Below, in pieces: positions 1 to 8,311 of a stretch of DNA of 64,000 nt. The stretch covers positions 21,586 to 85,585 of the forward strand of contig NZ_SDLI01000012.1 of NCBI RefSeq assembly GCF_004123195.1. The letters are read 5' to 3'. Made by a program: the position numbers and the translations under genes. Below the pieces are notes generated by a model. It did not search any database and was not told the origin of the DNA. It saw only the letters and a list, made by a program, of their open reading frames with translations. Within the stretch, counting starts at the first letter, position 1. Each line of letters starts with the position of its first letter. The DNA is from Ammoniphilus sp. CFH 90114 (lineage in GTDB: Bacteria > Bacillota > Bacilli > Aneurinibacillales > RAOX-1).

Positions 1-111
1 CCCAGGCTCATAACATAATTAGCTAGAGGATCATGGAATCACCGGATCAAACTAAATTTCTCACCAATACAGTAACAAAACTGATATTTTGTAACCCTAT
101 TTTTAAGCTGT

Positions 112-134
112 AAAAATGGAGGGGGTTGCCCTCC
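112..134 (-). terminator. Terminator of the LysM/M23 hydrolase gene
   Basis: On the minus strand GGAGGG pairs with CCCTCC around a short loop and is followed by ATTTTT. It lies 20 bases past the stop of the hydrolase gene. Nothing else is visible in bases 1-111. Confidence 0.7.
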
Positions 135-153
135 AAATCTCGGATCAAAATGT

Positions 154-1251
154 TTATTCAAATTCCCACCATTTCAGATACCAATACGGATTCATGGGTT
201 TCCATGTCGGACTTGACGTGTCATACATGCCTAAATGCAAATGTGGTTCAAACATGCCTTTGGTTCCCACTTCTCCGTAACCTGTGGATCCTATATAGCC
301 TATTAACTGTCCTTTCGTCACCTTTTCTCTTAGATCCGTCCCTGCTGCGTATCCAGCTAAATGTGCGTAATAAAATGCGATACCATTTTCTGATTCAATT
401 GTTAGTCTCCATCCTCCATAGGTATTCCACCCTTTTCGGATGATTCGACCATCCTCTATGGCGAACACTGGAATCCATTTAGTGGCAAAGATATCAATTC
501 CTTCATGACTTCTCGTATTCCCTGTTGTCGAGTAGTCTCTTCGATCTCCATAGCCGTTTTGGTATGGTTGATAAGTCCCCTCAATCAAGGGGAATAAAGC
601 GTTTGTGAACATATCAGGCGGCTTCAGGGACGGCTGAGGCGGGATATAAAGAGTTTGTCCAGGCTGTAATAGATCGCTTGTAAGTTGATTTGCTTCACGA
701 ATGGCGGATACTTCCGATTCTGTTATAGCCGCTATTCGACTTAAAGTGTCCCCTGATTGAACCGTATAATAAGGACTTTGGACCTGCAAGTGTTGTCCAG
801 GGTAAACTTGAGGCGATGACAGATGATTCCACTGCACTAGTTGATCGACAGAAATGCCGAAGCGCTTAGAAATCTTCCACAAGCTATCATCTGTCTTCAC
901 GCGATAGTGCCTCTCTCTTCTCTCTGCCTTCGCGAGTTGATGGACGAAACGAGTAGACATCTCGGAAGATTGGGTGGAAGGATTAATCCGTACAGGCTGA
1001 TCCATGGTGATTCGCGCCCCATTTTTAAAGGCGATACGCGAGCCGACAGTGAGCTGAATCTGGTTACCTGCTCTTTCAATTCGAATCATTTGCTGATCCG
1101 GTACCCAGTCTACTTTTGCACCGATCGATTCAAATACGTTTCGAATGTTGACATAACCACTGGCGGCATCTGCCATGGACCTTCCTTCAATGGACCCCAG
1201 TAGAAAGATGATACACATGACGAGACCCAATGCCAGTAAAAGCTTTTTCAT
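154..1251 (-). CDS. LysM-domain M23 family peptidoglycan endopeptidase
   Basis: Probable exported murein hydrolase that cuts peptide cross-bridges in the cell wall. A hydrophobic signal or anchor segment (MKKLLLALGLVMCIIFLL) is followed by a stalk region resembling a copper-amine-oxidase N-terminal domain (VNIRNVFESIGAKVDW), two LysM repeats for peptidoglycan binding (around YRVKTDDSLWKISKRFG and YTVQSGDTLSRIA), and a C-terminal M23 peptidase with zinc-ligand motifs SHEGID and HLHLG. ATG at 1251 is chosen over TTG at 1263 because the AAAGGA ribosome-binding site abuts the TTG. It is a single-gene unit with its own terminator. The family call is firm; the bond cleaved is inferred. Confidence 0.9.
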   Translation of the reverse strand: MKKLLLALGLVMCIIFLLGSIEGRSMADAASGYVNIRNVFESIGAKVDWVPDQQMIRIERAGNQIQLTVGSRIAFKNGARITMDQPVRINPSTQSSEMSTRFVHQLAKAERRERHYRVKTDDSLWKISKRFGISVDQLVQWNHLSSPQVYPGQHLQVQSPYYTVQSGDTLSRIAAITESEVSAIREANQLTSDLLQPGQTLYIPPQPSLKPPDMFTNALFPLIEGTYQPYQNGYGDRRDYSTTGNTRSHEGIDIFATKWIPVFAIEDGRIIRKGWNTYGGWRLTIESENGIAFYYAHLAGYAAGTDLREKVTKGQLIGYIGSTGYGEVGTKGMFEPHLHLGMYDTSSPTWKPMNPYWYLKWWEFE

Positions 1252-1408
1252 AAGGTAATCCAATCCTTTCTTCTAAGAACATCTCTTTTATTTTGTACAT
1301 CCGAGTCCTTTTTACTAAAAATCCACTCTACTTTCAGGTACAATGACATAAAGGTTTCACTTTTCAAACAACAATCAATAGTGAGAAAATAGTGAGGAGG
1401 AAATACTC

Positions 1409-1621
1409 GTGATCACCCACTTTCAGCTAAGAGAGACCAAAGGAAAGGATTACTTCCGCAAGGCATGGCATTTTCAATTCTTAATAGAAGGACAATGGTT
1501 GAGTGGGATTTATCATCAGGATGGGACGATTGATTGGAACGGTGAAGGTTACTCTGGAGCGCACGAGCAGGAATTGACGAGGGAAATTCATCGATTAATG
1601 AGTTATCACGTTTTCCGTTAG
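1409..1621 (+). CDS. YheE-like small protein (DUF5342 family)
   Basis: A 70-residue soluble protein of unknown function. Its pattern (ITHFQLRET, a short strand block, SGIYHQDGTIDW, then a C-terminal helix ending LMSYHVF) resembles the Bacillus YheE/DUF5342 family as I recall it. The start is GTG, preceded by GAGGAGG at good spacing. It lies 37 bases before the DUF294 gene on the same strand and may be co-transcribed with it. Confidence 0.65.
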   Translation: MITHFQLRETKGKDYFRKAWHFQFLIEGQWLSGIYHQDGTIDWNGEGYSGAHEQELTREIHRLMSYHVFR

Positions 1622-1658
1622 ACAACCTAATCTAATGGATTATATAGGGGGAAAAGCA

Positions 1659-3575
1659 ATGAAGTACGATCAGCAGAAGCAATTTTTACAAGAGCACGCT
1701 ATTTTTCAAGTGTTAGAGGAAAAACAACAAGATCGCTTACTGCTGAGTGGCGAGCTTCAGCGGATTCCGAAATATCACTATGTAATCCATGAGCGACAAA
1801 CCAATGATGATATTTTTTTACTGCTAGAAGGCGTAGCGAAAAATACCTTCATTAACGATCAAGGTGAAGAAGTGGCGGTTCTCTTCTATCATCCGGGTGA
1901 TCTTATTGGGATTATCTCTGCCATTACCCACAGGAAGACCCAATTTTCGGTTCAATCGATGAGTGAACTTCTTCTTCTTCGCATTCCACATCATCTCTTT
2001 TCGGATCTCCTGCGCGAAAACCTTCTCTTTTCAGAAAAGATGGTTCGGATGGTTAGTCAACGGTTAGACAATCTCTATGAGAAAATACAAGAGGAGTATT
2101 CTTATCATGCCCATGGGCTCGATACCTACCCTTATAGAAAAAAGATCGGAGAAATCATGAGTACACCCGTTCTAACCGCTCGATTAGAGGATTCGCTGTT
2201 AGAGCTGGCTAGAAGAATGGATAAAGCCCAGATCTCTTCTCTTGTCATCGTAAGTCAAGACCAGGTTCCACAAGGGATTGTCACGCAAAGAGACATCATT
2301 CGGGCTGTAGCCAACCAGCCAACCCTGATCTCCCAACTGCAGGCCCATGAACTCATGACTCGAGAACTTCTCACTCTCCCTCCAGATGCCTACTTTTATG
2401 AGGCTTTGCTTATGATGGTCAAGCATCAGGTGAAGCATATTCCGATTACAGCATTAGACGGCCGATTAGAAGGCATCGTTACGATGCGTAACTTAACCCA
2501 GGCAAGAGGGAACGCTGTTCTATCGGTAGTCGATACGATTGAGTCCCAGCAGTCCATCGAGGGATTGGCAAATTGTAAAAAGCAGATCCATCAGATATTA
2601 GAATCCATGGTTAAAGAACAAGCAACGGCACATGAAATGTGTACCCTTATTACGGAGTTGAATGATCGATTACTTCGAAGACTCATCGTACTTTCGGAAC
2701 AAGAAATGGCAGCTGAGGGTCTGGGACTGGCTCCTGTAGAATACTGCTGGCTAACCATGGGTAGCGAAGGCCGCCGAGAACAAACCTTAAGTACGGATCA
2801 AGATAATGCCATCATCTATCAGGATGTATCCTCTGACGAAAAGGAAAAGGTGGTGGGTTACTTTGCACAGTTTGCCGAGAAGATGGTTTCAGGACTTGAA
2901 CGATGCGGATTTCCCCGTTGTACAGGCAATGTCATGGCTACGAATGCACGCTGGTGCCACAGTGTGTCGGAATGGAAGCAAGAAGTAGATCAATGGTACA
3001 AGAGCTTGGAGGGGGACGAACTTCGTAATTTCACGATTTTCTTGGATTTTCGTGGGGCCTACGGACAGATGGCCCTAGCGGAAGAGATTCGAACTTACTT
3101 GATTAGTAAAAGGAACCACTACCTCATCCATCGATTAGCAGAAGATGATCTAGAATACCATGTTCCTCTCGGGGCTTTCGGAAGAATTATTACGGATCGT
3201 GGAGCGGACATTCCAGATTCTATTAATTTGAAGCATGGGGCGGTCATGCATATTGTCAACGCGATGAGAATTCTCTCCCTTCATGTTGGCGTGACGGCTA
3301 TATCAACCTTAGAGCGATTAGCGGCATTGCAAGCTAGAGGAATTTTTACTTTAGAAGAAGCTGAGGAGATTGAAAAGGCGTTTAACACACTCATGGTCTT
3401 TCGCATTCAGGAGAATTTGCGCCAGATGACAACCGGGGTTCCCTTAAGTAACTCGATCTGTGTAAAGTCATTAACGAAACAGGATTATATTAAGCTCAAA
3501 AGAGCCTTATCAACGGCGAAATGGGTACAGCAGATGATTGCGCGCCGATTCCATGTAGGAGGAGCTCGTTTATGA
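1659..3575 (+). CDS. cNMP-binding/CBS/DUF294 nucleotidyltransferase-like protein
   Basis: Multi-domain cytoplasmic protein of about 638 residues. Domains in order: a cyclic-nucleotide-binding-like beta-barrel (about 10-130, FLLLEGVAKNTF then FYHPGDLIGIISA); two CBS motifs (about 155-290, with TPVLTARLEDSLLELARRM and MTRELLTLPPDAYFYEAL); a DUF294 nucleotidyltransferase-like domain with MGSEGRREQTLSTDQDNAI; and a C-terminal DUF294 helical domain. The G(S/R)xxRxExxxxxDxD pattern is that of GlnD-like nucleotidyltransferases, which suggests sensing of a nucleotide or nitrogen signal, but no substrate is known. ATG at 1659 is preferred over 1635 because AGGGGG sits just before it. Its stop overlaps the start of the exonuclease gene (ATGA), so the two are translationally coupled. 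Confidence 0.88.
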   Translation: MKYDQQKQFLQEHAIFQVLEEKQQDRLLLSGELQRIPKYHYVIHERQTNDDIFLLLEGVAKNTFINDQGEEVAVLFYHPGDLIGIISAITHRKTQFSVQSMSELLLLRIPHHLFSDLLRENLLFSEKMVRMVSQRLDNLYEKIQEEYSYHAHGLDTYPYRKKIGEIMSTPVLTARLEDSLLELARRMDKAQISSLVIVSQDQVPQGIVTQRDIIRAVANQPTLISQLQAHELMTRELLTLPPDAYFYEALLMMVKHQVKHIPITALDGRLEGIVTMRNLTQARGNAVLSVVDTIESQQSIEGLANCKKQIHQILESMVKEQATAHEMCTLITELNDRLLRRLIVLSEQEMAAEGLGLAPVEYCWLTMGSEGRREQTLSTDQDNAIIYQDVSSDEKEKVVGYFAQFAEKMVSGLERCGFPRCTGNVMATNARWCHSVSEWKQEVDQWYKSLEGDELRNFTIFLDFRGAYGQMALAEEIRTYLISKRNHYLIHRLAEDDLEYHVPLGAFGRIITDRGADIPDSINLKHGAVMHIVNAMRILSLHVGVTAISTLERLAALQARGIFTLEEAEEIEKAFNTLMVFRIQENLRQMTTGVPLSNSICVKSLTKQDYIKLKRALSTAKWVQQMIARRFHVGGARL

Positions 3576-4312
3576 TCACAGGCTTTAAAAAGTGGATCCA
3601 GTACATCTTGTTCGATAAGAAGACAACCATATCCTACAATCCAGAGCTGCTAACCTCTATCTCAGATCTCTTGCTTCAAGCCAAGAGGTATAGGCATGAC
3701 CCCTCTCTTCCACTGAAGGATACCACCTTTGTGATCTTCGATACCGAGACGACCGGCTTCCACCCGTATGCTGGCGATGAGTTGCTGTCTATTGGTGCTG
3801 TTCTTATCAAGAATGGGGAGATCAACGAGGAAAAAGTGTTCCATGAATGGATTAATCCCTATCGAGCTGTGCCCTCACAGGTGGCTGAAATTACCAAGGT
3901 CAAGGAGGAGGATCTACAAGATGCTCCCCCTGCGCTCGTGGTGATTCACAAATTTCTTCAATACATTGAAGGTCATTATTTGGTGGCTCACTGCGCCGAT
4001 TTTGATTTGAACTTTATAAATATTCAATTGAAAAGGTATGTTCGTTCCAAATTAACCAATCCGACCATTGACACGATGTCATTATCCTATCATCTACATC
4101 CCTCTCAGAAACTACATAACTTAGATTATCTCCTTGGTCTCTACCACGTGCCGATTAAGAATCGCCACCATGCACTCGGTGACGCAAAGATGACCGCTGA
4201 GCTATTCTTAAAATTTATAGACCGGCTTGAACGACGTGGGATTACCACGATGAGAGGTTTAGACAACTATATTAAGTCCATGCATATTTTGCACAATCAC
4301 TCTTCTCTCTAG
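3572..4312 (+). CDS. DnaQ-like DEDDh 3'-5' exonuclease
   Basis: Exonuclease of the DNA polymerase III epsilon/RNase T superfamily, 246 residues. The DEDDh residues are visible: FDTETTG (ExoI), a mid-region Asp in AHCADFDLNFI (ExoII) and HHALGDA (ExoIII). It is a standalone protein with no BRCT or helicase domain, so it is probably not the main replicative proofreader. The start overlaps the DUF294 gene by 4 bases and has AGGAGG upstream. The pairing suggests a common function, which is not known to me. A strong terminator follows. Confidence 0.88.
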   Translation: MITGFKKWIQYILFDKKTTISYNPELLTSISDLLLQAKRYRHDPSLPLKDTTFVIFDTETTGFHPYAGDELLSIGAVLIKNGEINEEKVFHEWINPYRAVPSQVAEITKVKEEDLQDAPPALVVIHKFLQYIEGHYLVAHCADFDLNFINIQLKRYVRSKLTNPTIDTMSLSYHLHPSQKLHNLDYLLGLYHVPIKNRHHALGDAKMTAELFLKFIDRLERRGITTMRGLDNYIKSMHILHNHSSL

Positions 4313-4316
4313 CAGA

Positions 4317-4350
4317 AGAGGATGGCTCATACGAGCCATCCTCTATTTTT
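4317..4350 (+). terminator. Terminator between convergent exonuclease and YycC-like genes
   Basis: A 12-bp stem (AGAGGATGGCTC / GAGCCATCCTCT) with loop ATAC is followed by ATTTTT on the plus strand. The right arm overlaps the stop codon of the minus-strand YycC-like gene. Confidence 0.85.
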
Positions 4351-4498
4351 CTTCTTTCTTTTCTTCCTCTTCCGTACTTAACTCCATGAGCTTCTTCATG
4401 AGGATATGCTGGGGCATATGCATGAGTTGTTCTAGAGGAACTTTCAGTTTCTCGGCTAATTTAACGGCAGTTTCAGGGGAGATCTGTAAGGGTTTCAT
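4343..4498 (-). CDS. YycC-like small protein
   Basis: A 51-residue protein beginning MKPLQISPETAVKLAEKL and continuing through PLEQLMHMPQHILMKKLMEL to a Glu/Lys-rich tail. The opening block and the HMPQHIL motif match the YycC-like family of Bacillales as I remember it; no function is known. The ATG has a strong GGAGGGG ribosome-binding site six bases upstream. It is convergent with the exonuclease gene and shares the terminator region. Confidence 0.75.
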   Translation of the reverse strand: MKPLQISPETAVKLAEKLKVPLEQLMHMPQHILMKKLMELSTEEEEKKEEK

Positions 4499-4596
4499 CT
4501 CTTCCCCTCCTCTCTCTTAGGATTACCAACCATTATACCAAAATATTTGATATAATAATCTATAGAAACGTTGACGATGGAAAGGGGCCGACCTGA

Positions 4597-5121
4597 ATGC
4601 GCTTAGCGGACAAGAAGATCATTGCTTTAGTCGATCATGAATTCGAAGATTTGGAACTATGGTACCCTGTCATGCGGTTACAAGAGGAAGGGGCTTTGGT
4701 TCATTTAGTTGGTCCTAAGGCAAAAGAGACCTATGTAGGAAAATATGGTGTCCCTGCCATAGCAGACTATTCGTTCTCCGAAATCAATCCTTCCGATTAC
4801 GATGGTATCCTTGTGCCTGGGGGTTGGGCACCGGACAAGTTAAGACGTTATCCTGAGGTATTGAACATGGTAAAATGGATGGATCAACACCAAAAGCCAA
4901 TCGGACAAATTTGTCACGCAGGCTGGGTCTTGATATCTGCGAAAATCCTTCAAGGTAGAAAAGTAACCAGTACCCCTGGTATTAAGGATGATATGGAAAA
5001 TGCAGGTGCCATCTGGCTTAATGAACCCGTCGTGGTAGATGGTCATGTGGTGTCTAGTCGTCGCCCTCCTGATCTTCCTCCTTACGCTAAGGCTTTTGCA
5101 GATGCTCTAGCGACAACGTAA
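4597..5121 (+). CDS. DJ-1/PfpI family protein (general stress protein 18-like)
   Basis: A 174-residue cytoplasmic protein of the DJ-1/PfpI class I glutamine-amidotransferase-like superfamily. The nucleophile elbow Cys-His pair is in QICHAGW, an acidic residue is near the N-terminus in DHEFEDLE, and the GGWAPDKLR loop is typical of PfpI/YfkM proteins. Members act as deglycases, chaperones or peptidases, and the activity here is not determinable. It is followed after 30 bases by the YvyF-like gene on the same strand. Confidence 0.85.
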   Translation: MRLADKKIIALVDHEFEDLELWYPVMRLQEEGALVHLVGPKAKETYVGKYGVPAIADYSFSEINPSDYDGILVPGGWAPDKLRRYPEVLNMVKWMDQHQKPIGQICHAGWVLISAKILQGRKVTSTPGIKDDMENAGAIWLNEPVVVDGHVVSSRRPPDLPPYAKAFADALATT

Positions 5122-5151
5122 ATAGTATGAAAAGAAAGAGGAGAATCCGTC

Positions 5152-5505
5152 ATGAGTTTATCTAACTGCCCAGAGTGTGGAAAGTTATACGTTAGAACCC
5201 GTATTGATATGTGTCCTGACTGTGTGAAGAAGATTGAAGAAGATATTGCGAAGTGTACATCATACTTAAAGAGCAATCCTAAGAGCACGATACAGGACGT
5301 GAGTGAGGCTACAGGTCTTTCTGTAAAACGGATAACAAAGTTTATTCTCAAGAAGCGTATTGTTCTGGAAGATTACCCGAATTTAGATTATCCCTGTGAC
5401 CGTTGTGGTACGCTTATCCGCAACAATCGAGTTTGTGTAGATTGCTACCAAAATATTAACTCCCTTGTCCAAACCTTTAAGAATAAGAATAGAATTATAA
5501 AATAA
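5152..5505 (+). CDS. YvyF/TIGR03826-like zinc-ribbon protein
   Basis: A 117-residue protein with two Cys-rich knuckles (CPECGKLYVRTRIDMCPDC near the N-terminus; CDRCGTLIRNNRVCVDC near the C-terminus) around a helix-turn-helix-like core (IQDVSEATGLSVKRITKFI). This arrangement matches the YvyF family, which is usually found in the flgM-region flagellar operon. Here no flagellar gene is nearby. A role in gene regulation is plausible but unproven. RBS AAAGAGGAG precedes the ATG. Confidence 0.75.
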   Translation: MSLSNCPECGKLYVRTRIDMCPDCVKKIEEDIAKCTSYLKSNPKSTIQDVSEATGLSVKRITKFILKKRIVLEDYPNLDYPCDRCGTLIRNNRVCVDCYQNINSLVQTFKNKNRIIK

Positions 5506-5508
5506 AAC

Positions 5509-5537
5509 AAAAAGCTACTGCACTCAGTAGCTTTTTT
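5509..5537 (+). terminator. Bidirectional terminator between YvyF-like gene and brxC
   Basis: AAAAAGCTACTG pairs with CAGTAGCTTTTT around loop CACT. The A/T runs on both sides let it serve both convergent genes. Confidence 0.85.
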
Positions 5538-5541
5538 GGTT

Positions 5542-5889
5542 TTATCCATCTATTGCTTGTTTTAGCGAGCTCTCCGTGATCTTCCAGTGGGAAGCACTCC
5601 AGGTTACCTGCTTGTTTTTAATCACAAGGGCTTGTGGGGATTCATGCTTGACCTGGCAGTCTTCGGCAATTTGATTGGAAATAGGACGAGATTCTATTAC
5701 CTTAACCAATAAGTACTTGACCTCGGTATCCGATATCTTAGATATATACTGCTCGTACTCCCTTAAGGCTTCCGCGCTAACCGGACAAGCTGTACTGTGC
5801 TTGAAGATCACTACGGGATGTTCACCAGATGCTTCCCAATTCTCTCTCCATTCATCAAGGGATGAAATCTCACTCCACTTTTTCAACAT
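5542..5889 (-). CDS. brxC: Bacilliredoxin BrxC/YtxJ (bacillithiol system)
   Basis: A 115-residue thioredoxin-fold protein of the YtxJ family, a monothiol bacilliredoxin that removes bacillithiol from mixed disulfides in the cytoplasm. The active site reads STACPVS, matching the TCPIS-type motif with a single catalytic Cys. HESPQALVIKNKQV supplies the expected cis-Pro strand. Its presence implies that the organism makes bacillithiol. RBS AAGGCAGGGAG precedes the ATG. Confidence 0.85.
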   Translation of the reverse strand: MLKKWSEISSLDEWRENWEASGEHPVVIFKHSTACPVSAEALREYEQYISKISDTEVKYLLVKVIESRPISNQIAEDCQVKHESPQALVIKNKQVTWSASHWKITESSLKQAIDG

Positions 5890-6033
5890 GGCTCCCTGCC
5901 TTCCTTTTAAAATTCATACATAATTTCCTCCTCCACATTATACCAATGAATTGAATCAAGAAAAACTATGTATAGCTAGAGCTTTTCATGAGAAAACTAT
6001 ATTTATGTGATTAAATTGATGGGGGTTTTTAAT

Positions 6034-6216
6034 ATGATAGAATACATGCCACAACCAAGACAAAGATTTGTAGCTTTGCCTACGGGAAATCCGGAGTCCG
6101 ATTTTTTGGTCTATGATTGTTTGTTAGAGCAATCGATTGGGCGTCCCCATGCTTCTATTCAACCTTGTATGGAAATGGTCGCCCATCTCAATCGTCTAGT
6201 TCCTCATTATGAGTAA
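6034..6216 (+). CDS. Hypothetical small protein, 60 aa
   Basis: Short protein starting MIEYMPQPRQRFVALPTGNP and ending HLNRLVPHYE; not recognised. ATG at 6034 is chosen because GGGGG precedes it by about nine bases; GTG at 6007 and ATG at 6019 lack such a site. It contains two Cys (YDCLLEQ, QPCMEM) and no membrane segment. Confidence 0.55.
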   Translation: MIEYMPQPRQRFVALPTGNPESDFLVYDCLLEQSIGRPHASIQPCMEMVAHLNRLVPHYE

Positions 6217-6331
6217 ACTATTGATATATTTAGGTTAAAGCACTTTTAACAACTGATTCATAGAAATCAGTCCTGCTTGTTTGATATAATAAAGGTTACA
6301 AATATTAAACAGGATTGTTAGGTGAATCGGT

Positions 6332-6805
6332 ATGAAACGGAAACTCAAACGAGGTCTGAAGTATTACCTCCTCCGCTTGTTTCGCTTGAAGGCAGGCCCT
6401 CACCAAATTGCCATGGGTCTGACCCTAGGGTTTGTTCCGAATTGGTTTCCTACTTTTGGTCTTGGTCCTATGCTTTCTATAGCCCTTGCGAAGCTGACAG
6501 GAGTCAATCTTGTGGCTGCTGTGATTGGAGGAGTTATGGGAGCCCCGATTTGGCCCATACTGTTCTTATTGAATTATAAGGTGGGAAGCTTCATCTTTAG
6601 TGAGCCAAGTAAGGTAAATGACCTGAATGAGGTTCATTATCTAGAGGCTGTAGATGAAACGGTCAGTGGTTTACAGCATTCGGGGAGCTTACAGTATATT
6701 ACAGGAACTTTTATTAATATTGCTGTTTCTTCTGTATTGATCTACCTCTCGTTTTATTTTCTGTTTAGGAAATACCGAACAACCATATTATTAAAGTTAA
6801 GATAA
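6332..6805 (+). CDS. DUF2062 domain-containing membrane protein
   Basis: A 157-residue inner-membrane protein. The N-terminal basic amphipathic stretch (MKRKLKRGLKYYLLRLFRLK) is followed by the DUF2062 core (HQIAMGLTLGFVPNWFPTFG, then GAPIWPILFLLNYKVG) and a C-terminal hydrophobic helix (INIAVSSVLIYLSFYFLF). About three membrane segments are expected. The family has no established activity. It is monocistronic and convergent with hemY. Confidence 0.8.
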   Translation: MKRKLKRGLKYYLLRLFRLKAGPHQIAMGLTLGFVPNWFPTFGLGPMLSIALAKLTGVNLVAAVIGGVMGAPIWPILFLLNYKVGSFIFSEPSKVNDLNEVHYLEAVDETVSGLQHSGSLQYITGTFINIAVSSVLIYLSFYFLFRKYRTTILLKLR

Positions 6806-6812
6806 AGGGTGT

Positions 6813-6847
6813 AAAAAAACTCTAATCTTCATGATTAGAGTTTTTTT
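6813..6847 (+). terminator. Bidirectional terminator, DUF2062 gene / hem operon
   Basis: A 15-bp symmetric stem (AAAAAAACTCTAATC / GATTAGAGTTTTTTT) with loop TTCAT lies between convergent genes and carries a T-run on each strand. Confidence 0.9.
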
Positions 6848-6853
6848 CTTTGT

Positions 6854-8296
6854 TTATGACCTCATAAGATGATCCATTAGTTTAACGGCGGCCATCTTTC
6901 CTTGTCCAATGCAGTCGGGAATGCCTACCCCCTCATATCCTGCGCCAGCTAGGTAAATACCTGGTCGTTTAACTTCTAGTTCAGCTCGTACTTGGTGTAG
7001 CCGATCGAGGTGGTGAACACGGTATTGAGGCATGGAATTCTTCCAACGTGTGATCTTGTGGAAAATGGGAGCAGCCCCTAGATCGAGAATTTCTTTTAGA
7101 TCTTTTTTTACCCGGTGAAGCAGTTCTTCATCGCTCCACTCCACATGGCTTTGGTCTCTAGAATGACCGATGTAACAGCGAAGGAGAACTTTGTCATGGG
7201 GTGAAGATTGCAACCACTTCGATGACGTCCACGTGCATGCTGTAATGCTGCGACCTTCCTTACGTGGAACAACGAATCCTGAAGCATCCAGAGGATGCTC
7301 GATATCCTTACGATCATAAGCCAGGGCTACGTTGGCCACCGAAACATAAGGGGTTTGTGATAAGGCCTCGGACATATCGATGTCCTTAAGAATACCCTTG
7401 GTTACAAAAGCAGGAGTAGCTAGAACGATCGCGTCCGTTAGTATTTCCTCGCCTGACTGTGTATGAATCGTGTATTGCCCTCCCCCTTCATGCGGAATGA
7501 CCTCAGAAACCGTATCATTCGTCCGAATCGTGACCTGGTCTAATTCCCTGATCATAGCATCGATTAAAGTGACCAGACCATTTCGGAAGGTCAAAAACAT
7601 GCTGTTTTTTATCCCAGGAGGTAAGTCCAGCTGAGGCTGCGGGCTTGCAGCTCCTGATTTGCGACTCAGCAGCATCCCTTTAATAATGCTTCCATATTTT
7701 TTCTCTATCGATTTAAATTGAGGGAAGGTGGCATCTAGACTAAGCATCTGAGTGTCCCCGGCATAGATCCCCGAGAGTAAGGGTTCTGCAATATTCTCAG
7801 CTACTTCTCGGCCAAGTCGCCGCTGGAGAAAACCACCCAGGGATTCGTCGCCTTCTTCTTTTCTCGAAGGGATCAACAAGTCCATAGCAGCTCTAGCTTT
7901 TCCAAGTGGGGAGATCAATCCGGTACGAACAAAAGGCGTAATCTGAGTAGGAATTCCTAAGATCAAACCGGGTGGCATTAAATGAAGACGGTTCTGATGC
8001 AGTATGTAATTCTTCCTTGCTGCTGGATTCGTTCCTACTAACTCATCCTGTAATCCTAGTTCAGCTATCAGGTTCATAATGGCGGGTTTACGCGCTAAGA
8101 AGGAATCTGGTCCCTTCTCAATTACGAAACCATCTGTGTGTTCGGTCTGAATCTTGCCGCCCAAGCTATGGCTTTTCTCCACCAGAGTAATGGAAATAGG
8201 GTACTGTTTTTCCTTGACTTGTTTTTGTAAGTAATAAGCAGCGGTAAGACCTGTAATCCCGCCGCCTACTACCATGATGTGTTTTTGTTTATCCAT
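6854..8296 (-). CDS. hemY: Coproporphyrinogen III/protoporphyrinogen oxidase
   Basis: FAD-dependent oxidase of haem synthesis, 480 residues. In Gram-positive bacteria this enzyme (HemY, renamed CgoX) oxidises coproporphyrinogen III to coproporphyrin III. The dinucleotide-binding GGGITGLTAAYYL is near the N-terminus, TEHTDGFVIEKGPDSFL follows, and the C-terminal FAD contact YLAGAGYEGVGIPDCI is intact. It is the third gene of the hemE-hemH-hemY operon, 15 bases after hemH. Confidence 0.95.
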   Translation of the reverse strand: MDKQKHIMVVGGGITGLTAAYYLQKQVKEKQYPISITLVEKSHSLGGKIQTEHTDGFVIEKGPDSFLARKPAIMNLIAELGLQDELVGTNPAARKNYILHQNRLHLMPPGLILGIPTQITPFVRTGLISPLGKARAAMDLLIPSRKEEGDESLGGFLQRRLGREVAENIAEPLLSGIYAGDTQMLSLDATFPQFKSIEKKYGSIIKGMLLSRKSGAASPQPQLDLPPGIKNSMFLTFRNGLVTLIDAMIRELDQVTIRTNDTVSEVIPHEGGGQYTIHTQSGEEILTDAIVLATPAFVTKGILKDIDMSEALSQTPYVSVANVALAYDRKDIEHPLDASGFVVPRKEGRSITACTWTSSKWLQSSPHDKVLLRCYIGHSRDQSHVEWSDEELLHRVKKDLKEILDLGAAPIFHKITRWKNSMPQYRVHHLDRLHQVRAELEVKRPGIYLAGAGYEGVGIPDCIGQGKMAAVKLMDHLMRS

Positions 8297-8311
8297 GTCT
8301 TTAACCCCAGT

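Noticed and set aside
841-1203. Plus-strand frame of 120 codons
   Set aside because: Opposite the LysM/M23 gene, with no domain and no ribosome-binding site.
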